Source: CAWIKY01 sp963836905 | Lineage (GTDB): Bacteria > Pseudomonadota > Alphaproteobacteria > Caulobacterales > Hyphomonadaceae | Length of the DNA: 64,000 bases | Assembly: GCA_963836905.1 (NCBI GenBank) | Contig: CAWIKY010000006.1 | Location: forward strand, 1,054,001 to 1,118,000 | Direction of reading: 5' to 3' | Made by a program: the position numbers and the translations under genes | Notes under the pieces: generated by a model | The model's input: only the letters and a program-made list of their open reading frames with translations | Told to the model about the DNA's origin: nothing | Databases searched by the model: none | Shown here: piece by piece, positions 33,394-42,838 of the stretch | How the letters are laid out: each line of letters begins with the position of its first letter | Position numbering within the stretch: position 1 is the first letter of the stretch

Positions 33394-34605
33394 TCAGGCG
33401 CTTGCGGAAAAAACCGGCCAATGACCGCTTATGCGGTCGTCTTCAAAAACGGCAATCGCACCGAACTGGAGAAAGACAGCTTCGCTTTGCTTTGGCCGCA
33501 GGAAGACGAAATCGCCGGGCGCAACGGGCAGGTCGGCAGGTCCATTCAGCATGTCCTGATTGGAGGACTGACCCATGAAATCATTGTGCGTCAGCCCTTC
33601 GGGATAGACAGGCTTGGCCATCCACTTGCCGCCATAGGTGAAGAGCGTCTTGTCCTCACCGGAGAGCGCTGACCGGGTTGCATCATCTGCGTATTCGAGA
33701 CCGGGCAGGACGACCCGATCATAGACCTTCAGAACGGGCGCGGCGATGAAGCTGGCAGGTACATGCCCGGTAAGCAGTGGCGCGTCGAAATCTGTTGGCT
33801 TGACGAGCACCGAGCCCACCGAGACTTCGTTTACGATGTCTGTGCTGCCATACAGCCGATAGGTTGGGCTGCCTGCGCCATTACGGACCATCCCATCGGC
33901 AACGGCTTCGCCGCAATGTTCGGTAACGGCGGCAGTAACGGACTGATAGGTGTTCCATGCGCCCTTGGTGGCCCGGTCCCGCCAGCCGCCATCCTCCGGC
34001 AGTTTGGCAAGGTGCGGTTCATACCCCATCAGTCCGGTCAGGTGCAGCCGGTTGGTTTCACGCAGGCTCTTAAGGCTCGTGTTCAGCGCATCGCCCGGTA
34101 CGAAACCGCCGCGATGCATGCCGACATCTATCTCAAGGACAATATCGAGCGCGATATCGAGGTCATTCGCGAGTTCGCTATATTCGTGCAGACGCTCGGG
34201 CGTATCGATGAGCCATGCGATGCTCGCTACGGCGTCAACGCTGTCCTCGCGGAGCGTCTCCAGGACATATCGAGCCGCTGCGACCGGCATCGGCTTGCCG
34301 AGCATCTGGTTGGCAGCCGGAAACCGGCGCGCGATCTCGATCAGCATCGGTGCATTAAACGTCATCAGCCGGTCGGTGCCGGTTCGCTTCATGACGTGAG
34401 CGAGGAGATCAGGGCAGGGCAGGGATTTGACGACGATCCTGTAGGCCATGCCGCCCGGCAGGTCAGCGATCAGTTGATCAAGGTTTGCGTCCAGGGCCGC
34501 CTTATCGACGATCAGCGCCGGGACTGCGATTCCGGCCGCATGCAGAGCTGACTGCAAACCCGGAAAATAGTCTTTCTGAACGGTAGGGGTCTTTGTGGCG
34601 GTCAT
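33394..34605 (-). CDS. D-threonine aldolase/D-serine dehydratase-like fold III PLP enzyme
   Basis: The 403 residues fit the alanine-racemase-type TIM barrel with a C-terminal D-threonine-aldolase-like (DSD1) domain. The PLP lysine is expected in YRIVVKSLPCP near residue 60, and EIDVGMHRGGF is the typical barrel strand. The C-terminal domain shows GHVPASFIAAPVLKVYDRVV and FLRPKQSEAVFLQFG. The substrate is unknown: a D-hydroxyamino acid aldolase or dehydratase is possible. It overlaps the upstream flavin oxidase gene by four bases, so the two probably act in one pathway. Confidence 0.82.
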   Translation of the reverse strand: MTATKTPTVQKDYFPGLQSALHAAGIAVPALIVDKAALDANLDQLIADLPGGMAYRIVVKSLPCPDLLAHVMKRTGTDRLMTFNAPMLIEIARRFPAANQMLGKPMPVAAARYVLETLREDSVDAVASIAWLIDTPERLHEYSELANDLDIALDIVLEIDVGMHRGGFVPGDALNTSLKSLRETNRLHLTGLMGYEPHLAKLPEDGGWRDRATKGAWNTYQSVTAAVTEHCGEAVADGMVRNGAGSPTYRLYGSTDIVNEVSVGSVLVKPTDFDAPLLTGHVPASFIAAPVLKVYDRVVLPGLEYADDATRSALSGEDKTLFTYGGKWMAKPVYPEGLTHNDFMGQSSNQDMLNGPADLPVAPGDFVFLRPKQSEAVFLQFGAIAVFEDDRISGHWPVFSASA

Positions 34606-35945
34606 CCGAGGAGCTCGTGAAGATAGGGGGTCATGAACTTTCCATACGGATCAAGTTTCTTCCTGAATTGATTGAAGCGCTCGAAGGCGGGATAGAGCTT
34701 CGCCATGTCGGCAGCTTTCAGACTGTGGAGCTTGCCCCAGTGCGGACGCCCGCCAGCCTCCCTGAGAAGCGGTTCCGCATGAGAAAAGAACCAGTCGAAA
34801 CTGTCTTCATGATAGGCGTGCACGGCAATCGATATACGTCCGCCGCCATTAAAGGGACTCAGCCAACCATCGTCGCCGGCCGTCCGGCGCACTTCGATCG
34901 GGAAGAAGACTTTCGGCAGGCGGCGTTCGATCAGTGTCACGAGTTCAGCCAGCGTTTCCAGAGCCGTCTCCGGTGGCAAATGATATTCCATTTCGTTGAA
35001 ACGGACATTGCGGGCGTTGGCGAGCAGTTTCCAACCCGCATCTGTCCGGCTTTCGTCCGGGACCTTGTCGAAGGCGGAAGAGAGCGCGGCATGCCTCAGC
35101 GTTTTGGAGCGCCACAAGGCGTCGCGGAGCTTCTTCAGGCCCATCACGGCAGCATCGTCATCAGACTGAGGCGTGTCGGTTAGGTCCGCTTCGGTCACGT
35201 CATGGTGTACAGCTATGCACCGGCCGGAAAACGAGATGTAGAAGAATTCGAAATTGCGCGCCTCTGCCCAGATGTCCGGGGCTTGCTCCAGCATATCGGC
35301 CAGTCTGGCCACCCGGCTTCGACGGTGCAGGCGATAAGACGGGACCAGCGCCATCTGCAGCTCGGTGATCACGCCAAATGTTCCAAGAGAAACCTGTGCC
35401 GCATGGACCAGATCGCTATCGGTCTCCTGTGTGATGCATCGCTGCTCGCCGTTCGCGGTGACGAGTTTGACCCCCGTGATCTCGCTGGAAAGGCACCCGA
35501 GCGCTAGTCCTGTGCCGTGCGTTCCGGTGGAAACTGCGCCTGCGAGGGTCTGAACGTCAATGTCACCGAGATTGCGAAAGGCAAAACCCATCGCGTCGAG
35601 TGCGCGGGAGAGATCGGATAGCCGCGCACCTGCCTTCAGCCAGACCCTGCCTGTTGACGCGTCGACATCGCCAATCATCGGCCCGGCCAGCGCGGAGAGA
35701 TCGATCAGCGTTCCCCCGGTCGTCACAAGGGGCGTGAAAGAATGTCCGGCCCCCGCGACACGGACCGGGCCTTTCGCGTCCGCGACGGCGTTTGCAAGGT
35801 CCTTGACTGAACCGGGCCTAAGAATGTGGTCCGGGCTTGCAGATTGATTGCCAGACCAGTTTTGCCACGCCTTCGAGGCCTGCGCGCCCGATATGGCGGC
35901 ATTGTCAGCCGGAGTCTGCTTGAGGTCGAGAGGGGCTGTTGTCAT
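34602..35945 (-). CDS. FAD-linked sugar-lactone oxidase (D-arabinono-1,4-lactone oxidase type)
   Basis: The 447 residues contain an FAD-binding PCMH domain (ILRPGSVKDLANAVADAKGP, VRVAGAGHSFTPLVTTGG, TLAGAVSTGTHGTG) and a C-terminal ALO domain with GGRPHWGKLHSLKAADM, including the conserved HWGK. Relatives oxidise aldonolactones or sugar alcohols and pass electrons to oxygen; a histidine in the GAGHS segment may hold FAD covalently. The true substrate is unknown. It is coupled to the D-threonine-aldolase-like gene and divergent from kdsD across 139 bases. Confidence 0.86.
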   Translation of the reverse strand: MTTAPLDLKQTPADNAAISGAQASKAWQNWSGNQSASPDHILRPGSVKDLANAVADAKGPVRVAGAGHSFTPLVTTGGTLIDLSALAGPMIGDVDASTGRVWLKAGARLSDLSRALDAMGFAFRNLGDIDVQTLAGAVSTGTHGTGLALGCLSSEITGVKLVTANGEQRCITQETDSDLVHAAQVSLGTFGVITELQMALVPSYRLHRRSRVARLADMLEQAPDIWAEARNFEFFYISFSGRCIAVHHDVTEADLTDTPQSDDDAAVMGLKKLRDALWRSKTLRHAALSSAFDKVPDESRTDAGWKLLANARNVRFNEMEYHLPPETALETLAELVTLIERRLPKVFFPIEVRRTAGDDGWLSPFNGGGRISIAVHAYHEDSFDWFFSHAEPLLREAGGRPHWGKLHSLKAADMAKLYPAFERFNQFRKKLDPYGKFMTPYLHELLG

Positions 35946-36084
35946 GCGGGAAGCTTGACCAGCTTTGACAGGGTGTCAACGCGGATGAATGAGCTGCGCA
36001 TCAGGACGGGACTTCCGGTCAGGGGCCGGATTGGCTAGAGGATGATCGACAAGTTTTCAGGACAGACTGATCGGGAGATCCGGC

Positions 36085-37052
36085 ATTTCTAACGCATCAA
36101 AGGATATCTCGGTCGCCCGCCGGGTGATCGAAGCCGAGATGGAGGGCGTACGCGCCCTGCTTCCGACGCTGGACCAAGGGTTCAGCCGCGCAGTCGATAT
36201 CGTCCTCGGGGCGACGCCTTATCTCATCGTGACGGGCGTCGGGAAATCTGGTCTGATCGGCGCAAAGATCGCCGCAAGCATGGCCTCCACCGGCACCCCG
36301 TCCTTCTTTCTTCATCCCACCGAAGCAAGCCATGGCGATCTCGGCATGATCACGCCGGGATGTGCGGTGTTGGCGATCTCCAATTCCGGTGAGTCCAAGG
36401 AATTGCGCGACACGCTCCTATTCTGTCGCAAGAATGCCAACGCGCTTATCGGCGTGACCCGGGAGCCCGGCTCGACGCTCGGCAGACTCAGCGATCAGAT
36501 CCTGCTTCTTCCGTCCGTGGACGAGGCCGAACCGAACCGGCTTGCGCCCACGACCTCGACCACGAACACGCTCGTTCTTGGCGATGCCCTCGCAATCGCG
36601 GTTATGGAGCGAAGAGGCTTCAGCCGCGAGGATTTCGGACATCGTCATCCAGGCGGAAAGCTCGGACTGCAATTGCAGACGGTTGCGGACTGGCTATTGT
36701 CCGGAACGGACACCCCGCCGCTTGTCGAGCGCGATGCCGGTGTCGATGCTATCCTGTCCGGCGTTTCGCGCGGGCAGAAGGGCTGCGTCGGGGTTACCGA
36801 CAGGGCGGGCCACCTCATCGGAATGATCACGGATGGTGATCTTCGTCGTCACATGACGCCGGACATTTTCGAGAAAACTGCCAGTGACCTGATGACGACC
36901 GAGCCTGTCACACTCTCGCCGGACATGCGCATGTCGGATGTGATTGCGCTTTTCTCGGAACGGCGCATTTCGAATGCGTTCGTTGTCGACCATGGGACAA
37001 CCTGTCGCCGTATTAGCACATGAACGACCTTCTGAAAGGCGGCTACATGTGA
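36085..37052 (+). CDS. kdsD: D-arabinose-5-phosphate isomerase KdsD/KpsF, frame broken twice near its 3' end
   Basis: KdsD makes arabinose-5-phosphate for Kdo, the inner LPS sugar. A SIS domain (IVTGVGKSGLIGAKIAASMA, HPTEASHGDLGMI, SNSGESKEL) is followed by two CBS motifs (LIGMITDGDLRRHM, LFSERRISNAFVVD). Reading from the N-terminal family sequence points to an ATT codon at 36085 (ATT-SNASKDISVARRVIEAE) with GGGAG 7 bases upstream: a rare start or a misread ATG. Near 36995 and 37013 one extra base each disrupts the frame. Correcting both gives QPVAVLHMNDLLKGGYM, the normal ending at 37052. The neighbour downstream overlaps the stop (GTGA). Confidence 0.86.
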
Positions 37053-37678
37053 GCGGTGGGGTCGACGTCTACATTGTTCGCCATGGTAATACGTTCGACC
37101 CCGGCGACGTCGTTACCCGGGTCGGTGGTCGAACCGATCTGGATCTGAGCGCCTCCGGAAGACAGCAGGCTGATGTGCTTGCAGAACACTTCAAGGTCGG
37201 CGATGTGGTCTTCGATTTGGCGTACTGCTCTCCTCTGAAGCGCACGCGGCAGACGGCGCAGGCCATACTTTCAAGTCAGCGGATCAAAGCCGTGCAAACC
37301 GAGCCGTTTCTGACCGAAATCGACTATGGTCCTGATGAAAATCGGCCTGAGGCTGAAGTGGTGTCCCGCATTGGCGAGGACGCGCTTGCAGATTGGGAGG
37401 CGAAAGCAACCCCGCCACCGGGGTGGCTGGTTGATCCTGAAAAACTGACAGCTGACTGGCTTGAGTTCTTCGCAAGGTTCGACGAGCCGTCGGGAAAGGC
37501 CGACACCGTTCTGGTGGTCACCAGCAACGGCATTGCGCGGTTTGCTCTCTCAGCGCTCGGATTTGAGAAGAACGTTGCGTCGATCAAGCTGTCGACGGGT
37601 GCCTACGGGCATTTTTGTCTTCGGGGCAACCGGGCAGACATGCTGGCCTGGAACGTGAAACCGCCCCCTTCCGGCTAG
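37049..37678 (+). CDS. Histidine phosphatase superfamily protein
   Basis: This 209-residue protein has the RHG catalytic motif near the N-terminus (VYIVRHGNTFD) and CSPLKRTRQTAQAI, typical of the phosphoglycerate-mutase-like phosphatases. The second catalytic histidine region is less clear (VVTSNGIARF has asparagine where many members have histidine), so activity may be altered. The substrate is unknown. GTG 37049 overlaps the kdsD stop codon (GTGA), giving translational coupling and suggesting a role in sugar-phosphate metabolism. It converges on the radical SAM gene with a 4-base overlap. Confidence 0.85.
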   Translation: MSGGVDVYIVRHGNTFDPGDVVTRVGGRTDLDLSASGRQQADVLAEHFKVGDVVFDLAYCSPLKRTRQTAQAILSSQRIKAVQTEPFLTEIDYGPDENRPEAEVVSRIGEDALADWEAKATPPPGWLVDPEKLTADWLEFFARFDEPSGKADTVLVVTSNGIARFALSALGFEKNVASIKLSTGAYGHFCLRGNRADMLAWNVKPPPSG

Positions 37679-38830
37679 CGCAACAAATCAAGCTGGCGGA
37701 TGTCTGCCGCAGGTTTCTCAAAAAGATCGGTTCGCAAGGGCGAGCGTGTCAGATTGTATCCGAGCCGCCTCGCCTGCAGCCTGAAGCGCTTCGCAAACAG
37801 TTTTGCATATGTGCCGCTTCCCGTCTGGCGGGTCTGCCAGTTTGAATCGTAGTCCCTCCCGCCGCGCATCTCGCGAAGGAGATTGATGATCCGGGCGGCG
37901 CGGTCCGGATAATGGGTTTTCAGCCAGTCATGGAAGATGTCTTTCAGTTCGTGCGGCAAACGCAGAAGAACATAGCCCGCACTGACGGCACCAGCCTCCC
38001 TTGCCGCTGCCAGCAGGCTTTCCAGTTCCGGTTCGTTCAGCGCCGGAATGATGGGGGCCGTCATCACCGTCACCGGAATGCCTGCCTCGCTAAGCGCGCG
38101 TATGGTTTCGATCCGCCTGTGCGGTGCGGCTGCCCGCGGCTCCATCAGCCTCGCAAGTTTCATATCGAATGTCGTCAGGGAAATCGCCACGCGTGCCAGC
38201 CCCTTGGCGGCCATGGGCGCAATCAGATCGATATCACGCTGGATCAATGCCGACTTGGAAATCAGCGTCACCGGATGATTGTGCGCGGCCAGAAGTTCCA
38301 GCAGCGAACGGGTCAAGCGCTGCTTTCGCTCAACCGGCTGATAGGCGTCGGTGTTCACACCCAGCGCCACAGTTGCGGGGGTGTAGCCCTTCGCGGAAAG
38401 TTCCTTGCGCAGCAGGGCGACCGCATCGGCTTTGAAATAGAGCTTGCGCTCGAAATCGAGACCGGGCGAATGCCCTAGATAGGCGTGGCTCGGTCTGGCG
38501 AAACAATAAACGCAGCCATGCTCGCAACCACGATACGGATTTATCGAGCGGTCGAAGGAAATATCACGGCGATGCATTGCGGGTGATGATGGTTCGGGCC
38601 GTGTCACGTGATAGCGTTGTTTGCGGAGGCGGTGCATCGTCTTCGGTCGCCCAGCCATCATCGAATGGCTCACTCAGCAAAGTCTCGAACCGCCCTTCGG
38701 CGTTTGAGGTTGCCCCTCTGCCTTTCAGAGCTGGGGCGGCTGTAAGGACCGAAAGATCGCTACGGTCGATCCGACCGCGAGCATGCAGCTTCTGGGTAGC
38801 GGCAGGGTATTTTGCTTCGTGCTGGGCCAT
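37675..38830 (-). CDS. PA0069-family radical SAM protein, frame broken at 38566
   Basis: The family is a SPL-like radical SAM enzyme of unknown substrate. The N-terminal part (about 88 codons: KGRGATSNAEGRFETLLSEP, DDAPPPQTTLSRDTARTII) and the main part (DISFDRSINPYRGCEHGCVY, with the CxxxCxxC iron-sulfur motif as CEHGCVYC) are in different frames. One extra base at 38566 accounts for it: removing it joins TRNASP to DISFDRS, the normal family sequence. The C-terminal end GTYAKLFAKRFR is intact. The start at 38830 is uncertain. Confidence 0.85.
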
Positions 38831-38860
38831 GCCCGATTGAAGGGCATCGGCCAGAACAAA

Positions 38861-39505
38861 TCAAGAACAAAAGCGACGTCGCGGCGCTCTTTTCCATACC
38901 TTCAGCGACTCCCCATCGTCCAGATCAACAAGTGTATGCAGGTAAGCGAGACGTTCGGTCCTCAGGTTCGCAGCGACATCGGCCATTGCATTCCGGGTCG
39001 ACCATCGAACGCCTTCGAATGGCGCAGGGTCACCGCAGTGCTTGTGCAGCGCGAGGAGCCAGAAACCACCGTCATCTGCAGGTCCGAACACCCCTTTCTT
39101 ACGCCGCAGAAGCGATGCGGCTCGCCATATATCGGCGCGACAAATGTCCGGCGCGTCGGTTCCGATGAAAATGACCGGCCCGGTCGGCGCTGACGCAAAG
39201 GCCCGTGTCAGACGGTCCCCCAAATCACCTGGTCCCTGCGGCTCGATCCGGTCAGCGCGGGACCATAGCGGGTCAGGATAGCGTGCCGCGTGATCGGGAG
39301 CGACGCGAAGTACGGTGTGCCAGCGCGGGTCGATTGCTGCGCGCATCACACGCGACTGACTCATCCGGTTCAGTCGGCGAGCCTGAGCGCGTCCGATATC
39401 CGCCGCAAGCCTCGTCTTGGAGATGCCGGTATGCGGCGGCTTGGTGAAGATGAACAGCGTGGCGCGTTGCAAGGTGCCGCTACCTGTATTTAGCAGCAAG
39501 CACAT
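38861..39505 (-). CDS. TIGR04282-type (DUF2064) glycosyltransferase
   Basis: The 214-residue protein shows LFIFTKPPHTGISKTRLAAD at the N-terminus, then GDRLTRAFASAPTGPVIFIG, TDAPDI and GVFGPADDGGFWLLAL, the pattern of the DUF2064 nucleotide-sugar-transferase-like family named for arsenosugar biosynthesis. The reaction here is unproven. It overlaps the end of the GT2-family gene upstream; this pairing of TIGR04283 and TIGR04282 types is common. A non-ATG start about 11 codons later would avoid the overlap. Confidence 0.83.
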   Translation of the reverse strand: MCLLLNTGSGTLQRATLFIFTKPPHTGISKTRLAADIGRAQARRLNRMSQSRVMRAAIDPRWHTVLRVAPDHAARYPDPLWSRADRIEPQGPGDLGDRLTRAFASAPTGPVIFIGTDAPDICRADIWRAASLLRRKKGVFGPADDGGFWLLALHKHCGDPAPFEGVRWSTRNAMADVAANLRTERLAYLHTLVDLDDGESLKVWKRAPRRRFCS

Positions 39506-40164
39506 TTGGGCGCGCGCCCAGATAGTACCGCGCTGTCAAAATGGCATTCGCACCGGCCCTTCTGCCCCAGCCATCGGCTTCGTACTTTGCCGCGCTGGTA
39601 TTGGCGCGGGCCGGGAGCAGGTCGATCGACGCTTTTCCGATACGGCGAACGATAGCGACGTCCTCCATTAGCGGCAGGTCATGATATCCGCCGACCTTGT
39701 CAAAGTGCACCCGCGAAATCAGCAGGCCCTGATCACCGTAAGGCAGCCCGAGAAGGCGCGTGCGCAGATTGGCCGCTTGCTCGAGGAGCCGCGCCCGTTT
39801 TGCCTGGCTCCGGTAGGCTAACCGGAAACACGCGGCCCTGTCCGGTGCGTTCTGAACATGGTGGCGAACCGCGTTCTCCCATCCATCGCCAAGCTGTGTA
39901 TCCGCATGCAGAAAGAGAAGCCATGGACCGCGCGCATTGAACCCGCCGGTCCGTAACTGGGTGCCTCGACCCTTGCGCCCTGCGATGATCCTCGCACCCG
40001 GCATCACCGGCCACCAAGAGCGTGCAATCCGTCGATCCGCCGTCGACGATGATGACTTCTGCGATCAAACCGGCTGCAACGCCCGGAAGCAAAGATTGAA
40101 GACAGGCACCGAGCTGATCCTGTGCATTCAGGGTGGGGATGATGACGGAAACCGGTGCAGACAT
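39480..40164 (-). CDS. TIGR04283-type family 2 glycosyltransferase, frame broken at 39997-39999
   Basis: This GT-A fold glycosyltransferase of about 227 residues starts MSAPVSVIIPTLNAQ ... EVIIVDGGSTD and continues in a second frame as ARIIAGRKGRGTQLRTG, LLFLHADTQLG, GDQGLLISRVHFDKVGGY and LMEDVAIVRR. One extra C in the CCC at 39997-39999 (plus strand) separates the parts; removing it joins AGDAG to ARIIAG. The start 40164 lies 5 bases after the udg stop. The acceptor is unknown; the family label refers to arsenosugars, but no arsM-like gene is in view. Confidence 0.83.
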
Positions 40165-40169
40165 GAGCG

Positions 40170-41062
40170 TCAGGGGAGCTTGGCCAGGGGGATACCCAGA
40201 CGCCCGAGTTCCTTTTCGATGGCCAGAAGATCGCGCCACGCGGTGCGTTTGGCTTCCGGACGGTTGAGGAGATAGGCCGGGCTCATGATCGGCACCAGTG
40301 GAACAGGCTCTTCAACACCGGAGAACGAGACGCTCTGAACCGTGCCGCGCAGTTTGCCAATACCGTCCTCGCGTTCCAACAGGGCCCTTGCAGCAACGGC
40401 TCCGACCGCAAGGATCAGACCCGGTGCGGCAAGCGCGACGAGCCGGTCCAGAAACGGGCGACAGATCGACAGATCGTCCACTGTTGGAGCCGTACCTCCC
40501 GATGGACGCCAGAAATTGACATGTGTCGAGCCCGGTGTTTTGCGCTCGGGACAAGGCCTATGGTGGCCAGCATCGCGTCGAGAAGCGCGCCTTCGGCGCC
40601 CGCAAAAACTTTTCCCTGTTCATCATCCGCAATGCCCGGTCCTTCGCCGATCACAAGGACGCCTGGAGCCTCTACCCCATCGAAAAACACAGTGTGGCGC
40701 GCCCGCGTTCTGTTCGGGGCGTGTGCGAAGACTTCAACGGCCGCCCGCAGGGCAGAGAGGTCTTCTGCTTGCTGGGCAGCGGTGCGGGTACGGCGGCAGC
40801 CTGTTCGACTTCAGACGGGTGAGCGGCAGCCGTCGTTCCGAATTGGTGGCGTCCCGTGCCGGTTTTGGGGATGCAGAACTGTGGTTTGAGCGTCCAGCGG
40901 AACGCGGTTCTGGGCGGTTTCGGCTGCGGTCTTGGCGTCGGACGCAACAGGATCGTCCGCCTTCAGGAGCCTTGCGAGAGCCCGCCGATCCACGGCCAGA
41001 CCGGCCCCGTCCCACCATCCAATGAGCGCTTCTAGTTCTGCAGGAAGTGGGGGTGCGATCAT
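40170..41062 (-). CDS. Uracil-DNA glycosylase (family 4/5 type), three frame breaks
   Basis: This iron-sulfur-type uracil-DNA glycosylase removes uracil from DNA. Pieces in order: an N-terminal MIAPPLPAELEALIGWWDGA, then DLSALRAAVEVF, the catalytic GVLVIGEGPG and FAGAEGALLDAMLATIGL, then SICRPFLDRLVALAAPGLIL and GAVAARALL. Reconstruction needs one extra base near 40840 (IR-TTAAAHPSEVEQ), one missing C near 40780 (PAPLP-QQAEDLSAL) and one missing base near 40542 (joining to KTPGSTHVNFWRPSGG). All three changes restore family-like sequence, so sequence error is more likely than decay. It leads a probable four-gene operon with the two glycosyltransferases and the radical SAM gene. Confidence 0.8.
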
Positions 41063-41155
41063 GACTGCGGCGTTTCCGGTATTTGGCGTTTGCGGATCAG
41101 GCTATAAGTACAGCACTGAGACTTTGAGACAACGGTACACAAACGGGAGCGGCGC

Positions 41156-42838
41156 ATGAGCGAAGAGACGGTGGAACGCGAATCCATGGAAGTCGATGTT
41201 CTGATCATCGGCGGCGGACCTGCGGGACTGTCGGCAGCGATCCGGCTCATGCAGCTTGCGCAAGAGCATGAAAAAGAGCTGTCCGTCATGGTTCTCGAAA
41301 AGGGCGGCGAGGTCGGCGCGCATATTCTGTCTGGCGTCGTGCTGGACCCGCGCGCTCTGAATGAACTGATTCCTGACTGGAAAGAAAAAGACTGTCCGCT
41401 CAAGAGCGAAGTCACCAAGGACCGCTACATGCTGCTCGGCGAGAAGGGCTCATTCACCTTCCCCAATTTTGCCTTTCCGAAGCTGATGAACAATCACGGC
41501 TGCTATACCGGCTCGCTGGCAAACTTCTGCCGCTGGCTTGGTACGCAGGCCGAGGAGATGGGCGTCGAGATATTCCCCGGCTTTGCAGCGTCCGAGGTCC
41601 TCTACGGCGAAAACGGTGAGGTTCGCGGCGTCGTTGCAGGCGTGAACGGCATCGACCTCGAAGGCAACAAGAAAGCCGACTACGAGCCCGGCATGGAGCT
41701 TCTGGCGAAGTATACGTTGTTTGCGGAAGGTGCGCGCGGGTCGCTCACGAAGATGGTCAAGAAGGTCTACGATCTTGAAGCCGATTGCGACCCTCAGAAA
41801 TACGGCATCGGGCTGAAAGAAGTCTGGTCCGTCCCCGAAGAGGGCTTCGATGAGGGCCTGACGCAGCACACTTTCGGCTGGCCCGCAGACACCTCGCATT
41901 CGAACGGCGGCGGCTTCCTCTACAAGTTTCGCGACAATGGCGAGCCTTTCGTATCGGTCGGCTACGTCGTCCATCTGAACTATCAGAACCCTTATATTGC
42001 CCCGTACGAAGAGTTTCAGCGCTACAAGCACCATCCTGAAATCCTCAAGCATATCGAGGGCGGCAAGCGCACCGCGTATGGCGCGCGGGCGATCACCTCT
42101 GGCGGGCTGCAATCGGTTCCGAAGCTCGGTTTTCCCGGCGGTGCCTTGATCGGATGCTGCGCGGGCTTCGTGAACCTGCCGCGTATCAAGGGCAGCCACA
42201 ATGCCATGAAGACAGGCATGCTGGGCGCGGAAACGGCCTTTGCGGCCATCGCGGACGGGCGGGCCAATGATGCGCTGGACGATATGGATACGGCCTATCG
42301 CGAAAGCTGGGTCTGGAAGGATCTGGCGACCGTTCGCAACACCAAGCCGCTGATGTCGAAGTTCGGGACGCTCGTCGGTGCCGTCATTGGCATGCCGGAC
42401 ATGTATCTGCGCTCCTGGTTCGGGTTCGGCTATCTGCCGACCCTGCACCACACCAAGACGGACGCCGAAGCGCTGAAACCCGCATCGAAGTTCAAGCCGA
42501 TCGACTATCCCAAACCGGACGGCAAGATCAGCTTCGACAAGCTGACCAATGTCTCGTTCACCAACACCTATCATGGCGAGGACCAGCCCATTCACCTGGT
42601 GGTGAAGGACATGGAGCTGCAGAAGTCGTCAGAACTGGGCGTCTATGACGGTCCGTCGGCACGCTACTGCCCTGCCGGTGTGTATGAGTGGGTGGAAGAG
42701 GCCAATGGCGAAAAGCGCTTCCAGATCAACTCGCAGAACTGCATTCACTGCAAGACGTGCGATATCAAGGACCCGAACCAGAACATCGTCTGGGTGACAC
42801 CTGAAGGCGGCGGCGGCCCGAGTTATACGAATACGTGA
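41156..42838 (+). CDS. Electron transfer flavoprotein-ubiquinone oxidoreductase
   Basis: ETF-QO passes electrons from ETF (fatty acid and amino acid oxidation) to ubiquinone at the inner membrane. The 560 residues have an N-terminal FAD-binding GxGxxG motif (VLIIGGGPAGLSAAIRLM), a central membrane-associated ubiquinone-binding region, and a C-terminal 4Fe-4S site (YCPAGVYEW and NCIHCKTCDIKDPNQNIVW). The frame is intact although genes on both sides are broken. A TATAAG at 41103-41108 may be its -10 element. EtfAB genes are not in the window. Confidence 0.96.
   Translation: MSEETVERESMEVDVLIIGGGPAGLSAAIRLMQLAQEHEKELSVMVLEKGGEVGAHILSGVVLDPRALNELIPDWKEKDCPLKSEVTKDRYMLLGEKGSFTFPNFAFPKLMNNHGCYTGSLANFCRWLGTQAEEMGVEIFPGFAASEVLYGENGEVRGVVAGVNGIDLEGNKKADYEPGMELLAKYTLFAEGARGSLTKMVKKVYDLEADCDPQKYGIGLKEVWSVPEEGFDEGLTQHTFGWPADTSHSNGGGFLYKFRDNGEPFVSVGYVVHLNYQNPYIAPYEEFQRYKHHPEILKHIEGGKRTAYGARAITSGGLQSVPKLGFPGGALIGCCAGFVNLPRIKGSHNAMKTGMLGAETAFAAIADGRANDALDDMDTAYRESWVWKDLATVRNTKPLMSKFGTLVGAVIGMPDMYLRSWFGFGYLPTLHHTKTDAEALKPASKFKPIDYPKPDGKISFDKLTNVSFTNTYHGEDQPIHLVVKDMELQKSSELGVYDGPSARYCPAGVYEWVEEANGEKRFQINSQNCIHCKTCDIKDPNQNIVWVTPEGGGGPSYTNT

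Noticed and set aside
33763..34551. Plus-strand open frame (262 codons) inside the D-threonine-aldolase-like gene
   Set aside because: It is a shadow of a well-supported minus-strand enzyme with a PLP-lysine motif.
41450..42595. Antisense open frame (381 codons) opposite ETF-QO
   Set aside because: ETF-QO is intact with FAD and iron-sulfur motifs; the antisense frame is explained by GC-rich third positions.
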